From assembly GCA_002305015.1 (NCBI GenBank), contig DBPW01000017.1, positions 1 through 19,882 on the forward strand: DNA of 19,882 nt, written 5' to 3'. The translations under genes and the position numbers were made by a program. Shown piece by piece: positions 7,255 to 14,602 of this stretch. The notes beneath the pieces are model-generated. The model did no database searches, was not told where the DNA came from, and worked only from the letters and a program-made list of their open reading frames with translations. The DNA comes from Bacteroidales bacterium UBA1410 (GTDB lineage Bacteria > Bacteroidota > Bacteroidia > Bacteroidales > Dysgonomonadaceae). The number at the start of each line of letters is the position of its first letter. Positions within the stretch are counted from its first letter, which is position 1.

Positions 7255-9393
7255 CTCCTTAACCCAACTTTCCAGTACCCTCTTTCATTGCGTTAAATTT
7301 TAGTTAAAGTCACAGCTATTTTCGGGGGTTAAAACGTTAAAACAGTCAGGTAAAAAACATAAGTAATTGAAATTCAACAAGCGTTTTTTTTAAAACCATT
7401 TTGTACTCCTCCCGCGGATTTGGCAAAACGCCATAGAATACAGACCTTTGCCATCATGTATTTCGATTTGTCCGTCCGCCACAGTCCGGTAACGAAAATG
7501 CCCGAATCGTATTTTCGCATCAAGGAAAGCTACCGCGATTTTGCAGGAATAAACCGCACTCGTATCCTGCTTACTCCCGGCTTTATCCCTGAACTGGACA
7601 GTGAGCAGCGCAAACAGGTAGCCACGCTGCTTACTTATTGGAAAGACAACCGCCGTCAAGCCTCTGTTTTTGCCATAGAAGAAGATTACGAACCCGTTGT
7701 GGTTGAATTTGCCCGCAAGTATTGGTTACAGATACAGGAGAAAGGTACCCTCGATATACAGGTCGAGCGGGACAAAAAACGGATAGAACAGGAACGTCGG
7801 CTGATTTATGAGAGCAGCATTGAAAATAAACAGGCTCGTGATTTGGGCACGGAATGGCTTTGTTACCAGGCGATAAAGCAGTTGTGTATGGAAGAGTTCC
7901 TCTATCGCCTGGGTTGGAGGCAAGAGGAGGTAAAATTGACGGTCGCCCATTTGATAACCCGAACGGTATATCATGGTTCGGAATGGAAATCATACCGCAT
8001 CATGCAGGAAAACAGTGCCGTTTGTGAGCTCGTGGGGCTTTCGCCGGACACACTGAAAAAACACAATCTCTACGATGTTCCGCTCAGGTTGTTCGGGATC
8101 AAGGACGCATTAGAGGCGCATTTGAGCTGTACGACGACCCATTTGTTTAATCTGACCAACAAAATAGTATTGTTCGATTTGACCAACACCTATTTTGAAG
8201 GTCAGAAGAGAAATAGCCTGAAAGCGAGGCGTGGCCGCAGCAAGGAAAAGCGCAGCGATGCCAAGCTGCTGGTACTCGCCCTGGGCATTAATCCCGGTGG
8301 TTTTATCAAATACTCCACAATTTTGGAAGGCAATGCTTCCGATCCTGCCTCCCTTCCCGATATGGTAGAAAAATTGGCCAAACAGACCGTGACAGGGCCG
8401 GAGAAAGTCCTGGTTGTCCTGGATGCAGGTATTGCCACCAAAGAAAACCTCTCGCTCATACTCGGGAAAGGATACGACTATCTTTGCGTATCGCGTACCA
8501 GGCCTGAAGTGGTAGTGGTTGATGCAGAGGGCAAATCGGTGACGATAATGGATACGAATAATCATCCCATCACGCTGAAAGCGATCACCTGTAAAACGGA
8601 TGACGGCTCCTACTGGTTGAAAATAAAAAGTCCGCAAAAGGAACTTAAAGAACGTTCGATGAATCAACTCTTCAGCAATCGTTTTGAGGAATCGTTACAA
8701 AAGATAGAGGCATCACTGCATAAAAAAGGTGGCATAAAGAGGTACGACCGTGTATTGATGCGCATCGGACGGGCGCAGGAGAGTTATCCCTCCGTTCACC
8801 GGTTCTACCGGATTGACATTGAAAAAGATGAAAAAGAGGTGGTAACAGCCATGCAATGGGTCAAAAAACAGGAGTGCGACATGGATGCCGATTCGGGTAC
8901 CTATTTTCTGCGTACATCGGTTGAACGATTGGACGAAAAAACTACCTGGGATTATTACAATCTTATTCGCGAAATTGAAGCGACTTTTCGCTGCCTGAAA
9001 ACGGATCTCGACCTTCGTCCCATCTATCATCAAAAAGATGAATCTTGCGAGGCTCACCTGTTTTTTGGATTGCTCTCTTATTGGGTGGTGAACACCATCC
9101 GACATCAACTCAAACAAAAGGAAATCAGACATCATTGGACGGAACTGACACGGATCATGTCCACGCAAAAAGCAGTGACAACTACGGCGGTGAATAAGCT
9201 GGGGGAGAGGGTTGCATTTCGCAACTGCACATTACCGGAGAGCAAGGTCGCCGAAATATACGATGCCATGAATTATCAACATCAGCCATTCAAACGACGA
9301 AAAATTTGTACTCCCCAAACTTACCCGCCCGAATATTCATCCTGCTGTACGGCAATAAATTCGGCCTGATGCGTGGAAAGTTGGGCTAAAGAG
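7255..9393. mobile_element. IS1634-type insertion sequence, complete
   Basis: About 2.14 kb bounded by 20-bp inverted repeats that match at 18 of 20 positions: CTCCTTAACCCAACTTTCCA at 7255-7274 and its counterpart at 9374-9393 (mismatches at the fourth and eighth positions from the outer end). It encloses one intact transposase gene whose stop is only 4 bp before the right repeat; a ~180 bp leader separates the left repeat from the transposase. The left repeat adjoins a truncated phosphatase gene. No target-site duplication is visible (left flank ATGCT, right flank TACTA), which suggests a deletion or recombination on at least one side after insertion. Confidence 0.72.
7456..9369 (+). CDS. 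IS4-superfamily transposase, IS1634 type
   Basis: 637 residues from the ATG at 7456 (MYFDLSVRHSPVTKMPES); an in-frame TTG at 7420 is possible but the upstream codons look unlike the family. The DDE catalytic triad is readable: the first Asp in VLFDLTNTYFEG, the second in VVLDAGIATKENL, and the Glu in YNLIREIEATFRCLKTDLDL, with the Y-(2)-R-(3)-E-(6)-K spacing of the IS4 superfamily. An insertion-type domain between the second Asp and the Glu explains the length, normal for IS1634-like enzymes. No frameshift or internal stop is present, so the element may be active. The C-terminal tail is basic (PFKRRKIC). It cuts and joins the element ends at the inverted repeats flanking it. Confidence 0.9.
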   Translation: MYFDLSVRHSPVTKMPESYFRIKESYRDFAGINRTRILLTPGFIPELDSEQRKQVATLLTYWKDNRRQASVFAIEEDYEPVVVEFARKYWLQIQEKGTLDIQVERDKKRIEQERRLIYESSIENKQARDLGTEWLCYQAIKQLCMEEFLYRLGWRQEEVKLTVAHLITRTVYHGSEWKSYRIMQENSAVCELVGLSPDTLKKHNLYDVPLRLFGIKDALEAHLSCTTTHLFNLTNKIVLFDLTNTYFEGQKRNSLKARRGRSKEKRSDAKLLVLALGINPGGFIKYSTILEGNASDPASLPDMVEKLAKQTVTGPEKVLVVLDAGIATKENLSLILGKGYDYLCVSRTRPEVVVVDAEGKSVTIMDTNNHPITLKAITCKTDDGSYWLKIKSPQKELKERSMNQLFSNRFEESLQKIEASLHKKGGIKRYDRVLMRIGRAQESYPSVHRFYRIDIEKDEKEVVTAMQWVKKQECDMDADSGTYFLRTSVERLDEKTTWDYYNLIREIEATFRCLKTDLDLRPIYHQKDESCEAHLFFGLLSYWVVNTIRHQLKQKEIRHHWTELTRIMSTQKAVTTTAVNKLGERVAFRNCTLPESKVAEIYDAMNYQHQPFKRRKICTPQTYPPEYSSCCTAINSA

Positions 9394-9807
9394 TACTACT
9401 GGAAACAGAAATGGAGAGATTTTGAACAACAACCGGCATGCAAGATTGCCGTTTAGAGTAAAACGCACTCCGAAAATCATGTTTCTTGCTACACGATATC
9501 ATTGTAGCAGGTAACGGGTATGGACACGATTGTAAAACTGATGAAAAATGAATGATAGTAAACCGTTTTAGCGGAAGAAAGTACTCCTGAAGATCAGAAA
9601 TGGTTCTCGGGAGCTGAAAAAAGTGGCATGTCAACCAAAAAAATAATGAAATGCCTCTCACAAAAGACATTTTTTTGGCGTCAAATTTCAAATTAGATTT
9701 TTAAGTAATAATAGTAAAAATGTGTGTTGGTTAAAAACTTCTTCTTTAAAGCAGGTTGTTGGCAATAAAAAAGCGAACAGTGTCGAGAATATTGAATTTG
9801 GGGCATT
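9394..9807. other. stretch without a recognisable gene, right of the IS
   Basis: About 410 bp between the right IS repeat and the DoxX-fusion gene. A short + frame from 9562 to the TAG at 9694 reads somewhat protein-like (EESTPEDQKWFSGAEKSGMS) but has no start codon at a sensible place and follows several stops, so it could be the tail of a decayed gene. The continuation of the phosphatase gene interrupted at the left IS end is not found here. The AT-rich last 100 bp presumably hold the promoter of the next gene. Confidence 0.5.
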
Positions 9808-11334
9808 ATGAAGAAAAATTTTTATGATAAAAAATTAATTGTTACTTTATTTCGTGCGGCTATAGGTTGGCATTTCTTATACGAAGGTCTAGTAAAACTG
9901 TGGGACAAAAACTGGTCGGCTGAGAGTTATCTTCTTAATGCAACAGGCCCCTTCGCGGCATTTTATCATTGGATGTCCGGTTCCGATTTCTTGATGCGGA
10001 TAATCGATCCTTTGAACATTGCCGCTTTACTGTTGATTGGATTGGCCTTATTCTTGGGAGTTTTTGTGCGGACGGCATCGGTGTGTGCTATTCTCCTATT
10101 GGCCTTATATTATTTTGCTTACCCACCTTTCGGTATTTCCTCGTTGTTTCAGTCGGGAGGGAATTTCTATATCGTTAATCCTAATTTCATTGAGGCGATG
10201 GCTCTTCTGCTGCTTCTTTTTCTGAAGGATAAGGGATATGGACTATATGGCTTGAAAGGGTTTTTCAAGCGTAGAAAAATCAAACAAGAGCCTTTTCCTG
10301 CTGAAAGTAACGAAATACTTCATTCTCGACGTGAGGTACTGAAGAATTTGGCAACTCTGCCTGCGTTGGGCATCGTTGGCTGGGGAGCCTTCGATAACCG
10401 GAAATATGGAGTTGATACTCTCACGGGAGCAACTATTCAGATTGAAGCCTCTGAACTCAAGGAATTGAAAGGCGAACTTCCTATGGGGATAATCGGCAAC
10501 CATGCTATCAGTAGGTTGGTATTGGGAGGGAACCTTATCGGTGGTTGGGCGCACGCTCGTGACCTTATTTATGTGTCTTCGCTTTTTCGGGCTTACAATA
10601 CAGAAAAGAAGATATTTGAAACACTGATGTTGGCCGAGAAAGCGGGGATAAATACTATCAATATCGGTTTCCCTACTATTGAAACGATGATAAAATACCG
10701 AAAAGCAACGAGGAGTAAGATCAAAATCATTTGCCAGGTACATCCTGATATGGAAAAAAATGATTATTTTGCAAATATTGACAAAGCCATCGATTCAGGA
10801 ATGGATATCATCCAGATTCAAGGCAATTGGTGCGACTGGCTAGTACGCGACAAACGGTTGGATGTAATTGTCAAAATGATGGAACGGATACGTTCACAAG
10901 GATATGTTGCGGGATTGGCAGCGCATACCATCGATTCGTTGGTTATTTGTGAAAAAGAAGGAATTATTCCGGATTATTATATGATAACCATGCACCATGA
11001 TCGTTATTGGTCGGCTCATCCACGTGAGAACCGTATGCCGTTTGAGGTTGATGGCGAACAATACCTCGACCATAATAAATTTCATGACAATTGTTTTTGT
11101 ACTTTTCCTGAACGAACGGTGGAATTCGTGGAACGTGTCAAGATTCCAGTAATGGGCTTTAAAGTTTTGGCTGCGGGAGCTATCACTCCTGAAGATGGCT
11201 TTAAATGGGCATTCCAAAGTGGTGCAGATTTTATTTGTGTAGGGATGTTTGATTTTCAAATTGTCAATGATGTAAATATTGCTCTTGATGTGTTAAACAA
11301 ATTGGGAGATAGAAAAAGGGAATGGTACGGTTAG
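9808..11334 (+). CDS. DoxX-type membrane domain fused to a TIM-barrel domain
   Basis: 508 residues in three parts. Residues ~8-140 form a DoxX/DoxD-like domain with four hydrophobic helices (LFRAAIGWHFLYEGLVKLWD is the typical first one). Residues ~172-196 carry SRREVLKN followed by a hydrophobic run, resembling a twin-arginine signal or a fifth membrane helix. Residues ~230-500 look like a TIM barrel related to aldo/keto reductases (SRLVLGGNLIGGWAHARDL near its start, repeated strand motifs such as INTINIGFP and FICVGM, and an A-G-A-I-T-P-E-D loop near 456-463). The aldo/keto reductase Tyr/Lys/His set is not clear, so the activity is undetermined. With the RR segment after an even number of helices, the barrel would face the periplasm. 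DoxX domains often work with quinone-linked electron transfer, so a membrane-anchored oxidoreductase is possible. No operon partner overlaps; a nucleoside hydrolase follows after 109 bp. Confidence 0.75.
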   Translation: MKKNFYDKKLIVTLFRAAIGWHFLYEGLVKLWDKNWSAESYLLNATGPFAAFYHWMSGSDFLMRIIDPLNIAALLLIGLALFLGVFVRTASVCAILLLALYYFAYPPFGISSLFQSGGNFYIVNPNFIEAMALLLLLFLKDKGYGLYGLKGFFKRRKIKQEPFPAESNEILHSRREVLKNLATLPALGIVGWGAFDNRKYGVDTLTGATIQIEASELKELKGELPMGIIGNHAISRLVLGGNLIGGWAHARDLIYVSSLFRAYNTEKKIFETLMLAEKAGINTINIGFPTIETMIKYRKATRSKIKIICQVHPDMEKNDYFANIDKAIDSGMDIIQIQGNWCDWLVRDKRLDVIVKMMERIRSQGYVAGLAAHTIDSLVICEKEGIIPDYYMITMHHDRYWSAHPRENRMPFEVDGEQYLDHNKFHDNCFCTFPERTVEFVERVKIPVMGFKVLAAGAITPEDGFKWAFQSGADFICVGMFDFQIVNDVNIALDVLNKLGDRKREWYG

Positions 11335-11443
11335 TTGATTTTATAAATACACCTACCTTTGAGTATGGATAAATTTCAAGCGAATACTGAGATACGTGAG
11401 ATAACTGAATCAAAGTACGCTTGGTTTTCTGAATTGATTTGAT

Positions 11444-12466
11444 ATGAAAAATTTGATGTTATTTTTTGGTTGTCTGATGGTGGGAACGGCAGTAGTGTCC
11501 TGCACACTTCATTCCACAAATGGATCGATATCCGAGAAAAAGAAAATTATTTTCGATACCGATATGGGACCCGATTATGATGATGTAGGCGCCATTGCCA
11601 TTCTTCATGCTTTAGCCGACAGCGCGGAATGCGAAATTTTGGCAACCCTTTCCTGCAACGGACATCCAAGCGTTGCACCTACCATCGAAACTTTCAACAG
11701 GTATTTTAACAGAAGCGACATCCCAATTGGCATACCCGAAAATCCGATTGTTAATACTATTCCTTCCAATCATTGGAATGATTCGGTCATTGCAAAATTT
11801 CAACCCGATTTGAAAGGGAAACTCGATTATCCCGTAGCTGCGAAGGTTTATAGAAAAGTACTTTCTTCGCAACCCGATAACAGCGTAACTATTGTCACCG
11901 TCGGATTTGCCACCAATCTTTACGAATTGCTTCGGACAGAGGGAGACGAATATTCTCCACTTTCAGGAAAAGAACTGGTGGATAAGAAAGTAAAAAAATG
12001 GGTAGCCATGGCGGGTGCTTTTCCGGAAGGAAAGGAATTTAATGTGATGATGGATCCGAAAGCTTCGGTTTACACGTTTTCTCACTGGCCGACACCCATT
12101 TTGTTCAGCGGATTTGAAATCGGGAATTCCATTCTTACGGGAAAGCGAGTGGCCGAAATGGATTCGTCCCATAATCCGGTGGCATGGGCCTACAAATATA
12201 ATCTGGCAACATATGCCGAAACGCCTGCCGAAAACCGAATGTCGTGGGATTTAACGGCGGTACTTTGTGCCGTTCGTGATCCCGAAAGATATTTTTACGT
12301 GTGCGGGCCGGGTAAATTTATCGTTGACGACGATGGTTATAACCATTGGGACGCTGACACCAATGCAGGTCATTATTTTTTGGTTCATAAATATCCTTAC
12401 GGGAAAATTGCAGATATTTTGGAGGAATTGATGATGCACGAACCGATTAAGCGTTTCACAAGGTGA
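11444..12466 (+). CDS. nucleoside hydrolase family lipoprotein
   Basis: 340 residues with a lipoprotein signal: hydrophobic residues 3-17 and lipobox VVSC with C20, so it is anchored in a membrane outside the cytoplasm. The calcium-binding N-terminal motif of inosine-uridine nucleoside hydrolases, normally DTDPGIDD, is present in variant form as IFDTDMGPDYDDVGA (36-50). The second family motif is EFNVMMDPKAS, resembling E-F-N-x-x-x-D-P-x-A. Such enzymes split the N-glycosidic bond of nucleosides to base and ribose; secreted lipoprotein members are common in Bacteroidota but their natural substrates are mostly untested. The last few codons (after about MMHEPIK) appear to be replaced: an M60-like peptidase remnant in another frame starts at about 12441, and the present stop at 12464 lies in that foreign sequence. 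The loss is probably small because the core motifs are all upstream. Confidence 0.85.
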   Translation: MKNLMLFFGCLMVGTAVVSCTLHSTNGSISEKKKIIFDTDMGPDYDDVGAIAILHALADSAECEILATLSCNGHPSVAPTIETFNRYFNRSDIPIGIPENPIVNTIPSNHWNDSVIAKFQPDLKGKLDYPVAAKVYRKVLSSQPDNSVTIVTVGFATNLYELLRTEGDEYSPLSGKELVDKKVKKWVAMAGAFPEGKEFNVMMDPKASVYTFSHWPTPILFSGFEIGNSILTGKRVAEMDSSHNPVAWAYKYNLATYAETPAENRMSWDLTAVLCAVRDPERYFYVCGPGKFIVDDDGYNHWDADTNAGHYFLVHKYPYGKIADILEELMMHEPIKRFTR

Positions 12467-12806
12467 AGATCTGGTTGTTTTTGTCGGGAAAACCAACGGC
12501 TATCCACTCAGTATCAAAGTACAGGATTTGAATAAGCCCAACGAGGACGGTTATGGCAATGCTTCGTTTTATCCACTTTCGGAAGGGATGAACAAACTCA
12601 AGATGAAAAACAAAGGGTTGGTGTATGTTTTTTATCATACGCCCGACTATAAAGTTGCGCCACCCGTCAAGATCCATTTTGCGACGGGTCAGGTCAATGG
12701 ATATTACGATTCTCAAAAACATTAGCCTTCTGACTGGGCGCGTTTGCTCAATGCGGCGAATGATCCTTACTTTGATGTATTGGGGGAATATGCCCACCTG
12801 ACGTTT
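12441..12806 (+). pseudogene. remnant of an M60-like (mucin-type) metallopeptidase, N-terminal part
   Basis: In a frame different from the nucleoside hydrolase, sequence from about 12441 reads RLSVSQGEDLVVFVGKTNG, then LNKPNEDGYG, YPLSEGMNKLKMKNKGLVYV, IHFATGQVNGYYDSQKH, and after an in-frame TAG at 12723-12725 continues PSDWARLLNAANDPYFDVLG and EYAHLTF. This is the region just before the catalytic HExxH domain of M60/PF13402 peptidases, which cleave mucin-type glycoproteins. The HExxH motif itself is absent: homology ends near 12806. The gene also lacks its signal peptide and start, which were lost where the frame overlaps the end of the nucleoside hydrolase. It is a dead gene formed by deletion on both sides plus a nonsense mutation. 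Confidence 0.7.
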
Positions 12807-13084
12807 CTGATTCAAGAGAACGGTATGCGATGTGGTGAAGGACAAAATCGTTGCCGACATCAAATCGAAAAATTATCCACGGGTAACGGATAAAATTGAG
12901 TATATTTGCGATTCGAACAAACAGTACTTCAAGAACCGATCTTCCGTGCAGAAAGGCACGGCTACGAAAAACGGCACATCCGTTTCCATGTCCGGATGGA
13001 AAAATGTGGTATAGTCCCGTCACCTCTTCGTCAAAGGTGTATGCGATTGCCTATAATGGAGACAAGACGGAAGTTTCGTTTTGA
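12807..13084 (+). pseudogene. decayed 3' gene fragment, perhaps the end of the same M60-like gene
   Basis: Protein-like sequence continues through several frames: SDSRERYAMW to about 12835, then after a one-base slip VKDKIVADIKSKNYPRVTDK and NRSSVQKGTATKNGTSVSMS to about 13010, then after a second slip YSPVTSSSKVYAIAYNGDK ending in a TGA at 13082-13084. The end resembles a beta-sandwich C-terminal domain of secreted Bacteroidota proteins. I do not recognise the family with certainty; it could be the C-terminus of the M60-like protein with the catalytic middle deleted, or a second unrelated gene. At least two frameshifts make it non-functional. Confidence 0.5.
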
Positions 13085-13091
13085 ATAAACT

Positions 13092-13108
13092 TCACGCAAA
13101 ATGCGTGA
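13092..13108. repeat. small hairpin between the decayed fragment and the GH109-like gene
   Basis: TCACGCA and TGCGTGA form a perfect 7-bp stem around the loop AAA, 8 bp after the end of the decayed reading frame. It is followed by ATATAAAATAA, not by a T-run, so any terminator role is weak. Confidence 0.45.
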
Positions 13109-13142
13109 TATATAAAATAAACCAAATAATTAATAATCAGTT

Positions 13143-14588
13143 ATGCAAAGAGGGATTAAATTTCATTCACGGGTAGTTTTACTTGCCGGTTTGTTATTGG
13201 TGGGCTGCACCGGCAAAGCTTCTTTTTCGGGGAGCGGGGAAAAGGCAGGAACCGGTATTCAACCTATACGGACGGAAGTACCCGAACGTGCGGCGGGTCA
13301 GACGCATGTTTTGGGTTTGACTGCGCCGAAGCTGGACACGGTTCGTGTGGGCTTCATCGGGTTGGGCATGCGCGGTCCGGGTGCTGTGGAACGTTTCACC
13401 CACATTCCGGGCGTAAAGATCGTAGCCCTGTGCGACAAACATGCCGATCGGGTCGAAAGGTCCCAAAAGATATTGGAGAAGGCGGGATTACCGGCTGCGG
13501 CCTCCTACGGCGGGAGCGAAGAGGCATGGAAGGAATTGTGCCAAAGGGACGACATCGACCTGGTATACATCGTGACGGACTGGCAGCACCATGCCGGGAT
13601 GATGCTTTATGCGATGGAACAGGGCAAACACGTTGCTTGTGAAGTACCTGCAGCTATGACGTTGGAAGAGATATGGGAGGTGGTGGACACAGCCGAGCGG
13701 ACGCGGAAACACTGCATGATGCTGGAGAACTGCGTTTACGACTTTTTCGAGCTGACGACGCTGAATATGGCCCGGCAGGGACTTTTCGGAGAGATACTTC
13801 ATGTGGAAGGCGGTTATCTTCACAACCTGGAAGACTTTTGGGACTATTACGAAGGGGACTGGCGGATGCGTTACAACAAGACGCACCGCGGGGATGTTTA
13901 TCCCACGCACGGATTCGGTCCCGCCTGCCAGCTGCTGGACATTCACCGCGGCGACCGGTTGGATTACCTGGTATCGATGGACACCAAGCCGGTGAATATT
14001 CCGGAATACCTGATCGAGAAAAGAGGGATGGAGGCGGACAGTGCCTACGATTTCCGCAACGGGGAACACACGATGACGATGGTTCGCACGGAAAAGGAGA
14101 AGACCATACTGATCCGTCACGACGTATCTTCGCCGCGTCCCTATTCGCGATGTTATGAGGTGACGGGGACGAAGGGATTTGCCCGGAAATACCCGAGGGA
14201 AGGTTATGCTTTTCGGAGCGATTCTCCGCTGGACGCTGCTGCGGTACCCGATCACGAAAACCTGAGCGGTCACGGTTTTGTTTCCGAGGAGACGAAGCGG
14301 GCGTTAACGGATACCTACAAGCATCCGATACACAAAGAGTTGGAAGAGCAGGCCAGGCAGGTAGGCGGTCACGGCGGCATGGACTTCATCATGGATTACC
14401 GGTTGGTATACTGTCTGCGCAACGGATTGCCGTTGGATATGGACGTTTACGATCTGGCCGAGTGGTGCTGCCTTGTACCGTTGAGCGAAATCTCGCTGGA
14501 TAACGGCTCGGCTCCTGTAGCCATCCCCGATTTCACGCGGGGACATTGGAACGATGTGCGGGGATACCGTCACGCATTCGTCGAATAA
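13143..14588 (+). CDS. GH109-like Gfo/Idh/MocA family lipoprotein (probable alpha-N-acetylgalactosaminidase)
   Basis: 481 residues with a lipoprotein signal (LLLVGC, C22), so it sits outside the cytoplasm. Residues ~67-190 are a Rossmann domain with the dinucleotide motif GFIGLG (70-75); the C-terminal half is the Gfo/Idh/MocA alpha/beta domain. Features of glycoside hydrolase family 109, in which tightly bound NAD takes part in hydrolysis, are visible: EVPA with E167 instead of the dehydrogenase EKP, NLEDFWDYYEGDWRMRYN, and YPTHGFGPACQLLDI, where Y253 and H256 match the spacing of the known catalytic Tyr and His. GH109 enzymes remove alpha-linked GalNAc from mucin-type glycans and blood-group A antigen; this specificity is inferred, since the family has diverse members. 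It starts a compact operon with the phosphoesterase (14 bp gap) and the GH2 gene. GC content is clearly higher than in the upstream decayed region. Confidence 0.85.
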   Translation: MQRGIKFHSRVVLLAGLLLVGCTGKASFSGSGEKAGTGIQPIRTEVPERAAGQTHVLGLTAPKLDTVRVGFIGLGMRGPGAVERFTHIPGVKIVALCDKHADRVERSQKILEKAGLPAAASYGGSEEAWKELCQRDDIDLVYIVTDWQHHAGMMLYAMEQGKHVACEVPAAMTLEEIWEVVDTAERTRKHCMMLENCVYDFFELTTLNMARQGLFGEILHVEGGYLHNLEDFWDYYEGDWRMRYNKTHRGDVYPTHGFGPACQLLDIHRGDRLDYLVSMDTKPVNIPEYLIEKRGMEADSAYDFRNGEHTMTMVRTEKEKTILIRHDVSSPRPYSRCYEVTGTKGFARKYPREGYAFRSDSPLDAAAVPDHENLSGHGFVSEETKRALTDTYKHPIHKELEEQARQVGGHGGMDFIMDYRLVYCLRNGLPLDMDVYDLAEWCCLVPLSEISLDNGSAPVAIPDFTRGHWNDVRGYRHAFVE

Positions 14589-14602
14589 AAAGCCTTGGAA
14601 AA

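Noticed and set aside
6664..7296. 210-codon open frame on the + strand in the gene-poor stretch
   Set aside because: It runs through the repeats and over the antisense phosphatase remnant, and changes composition along its length; no start context or family features.
9386..9691. 101-codon open frame on the - strand right of the IS
   Set aside because: It starts in AT-rich DNA, runs into the IS inverted repeat and has no recognisable motif; checked as a possible continuation of the phosphatase gene and it does not match.
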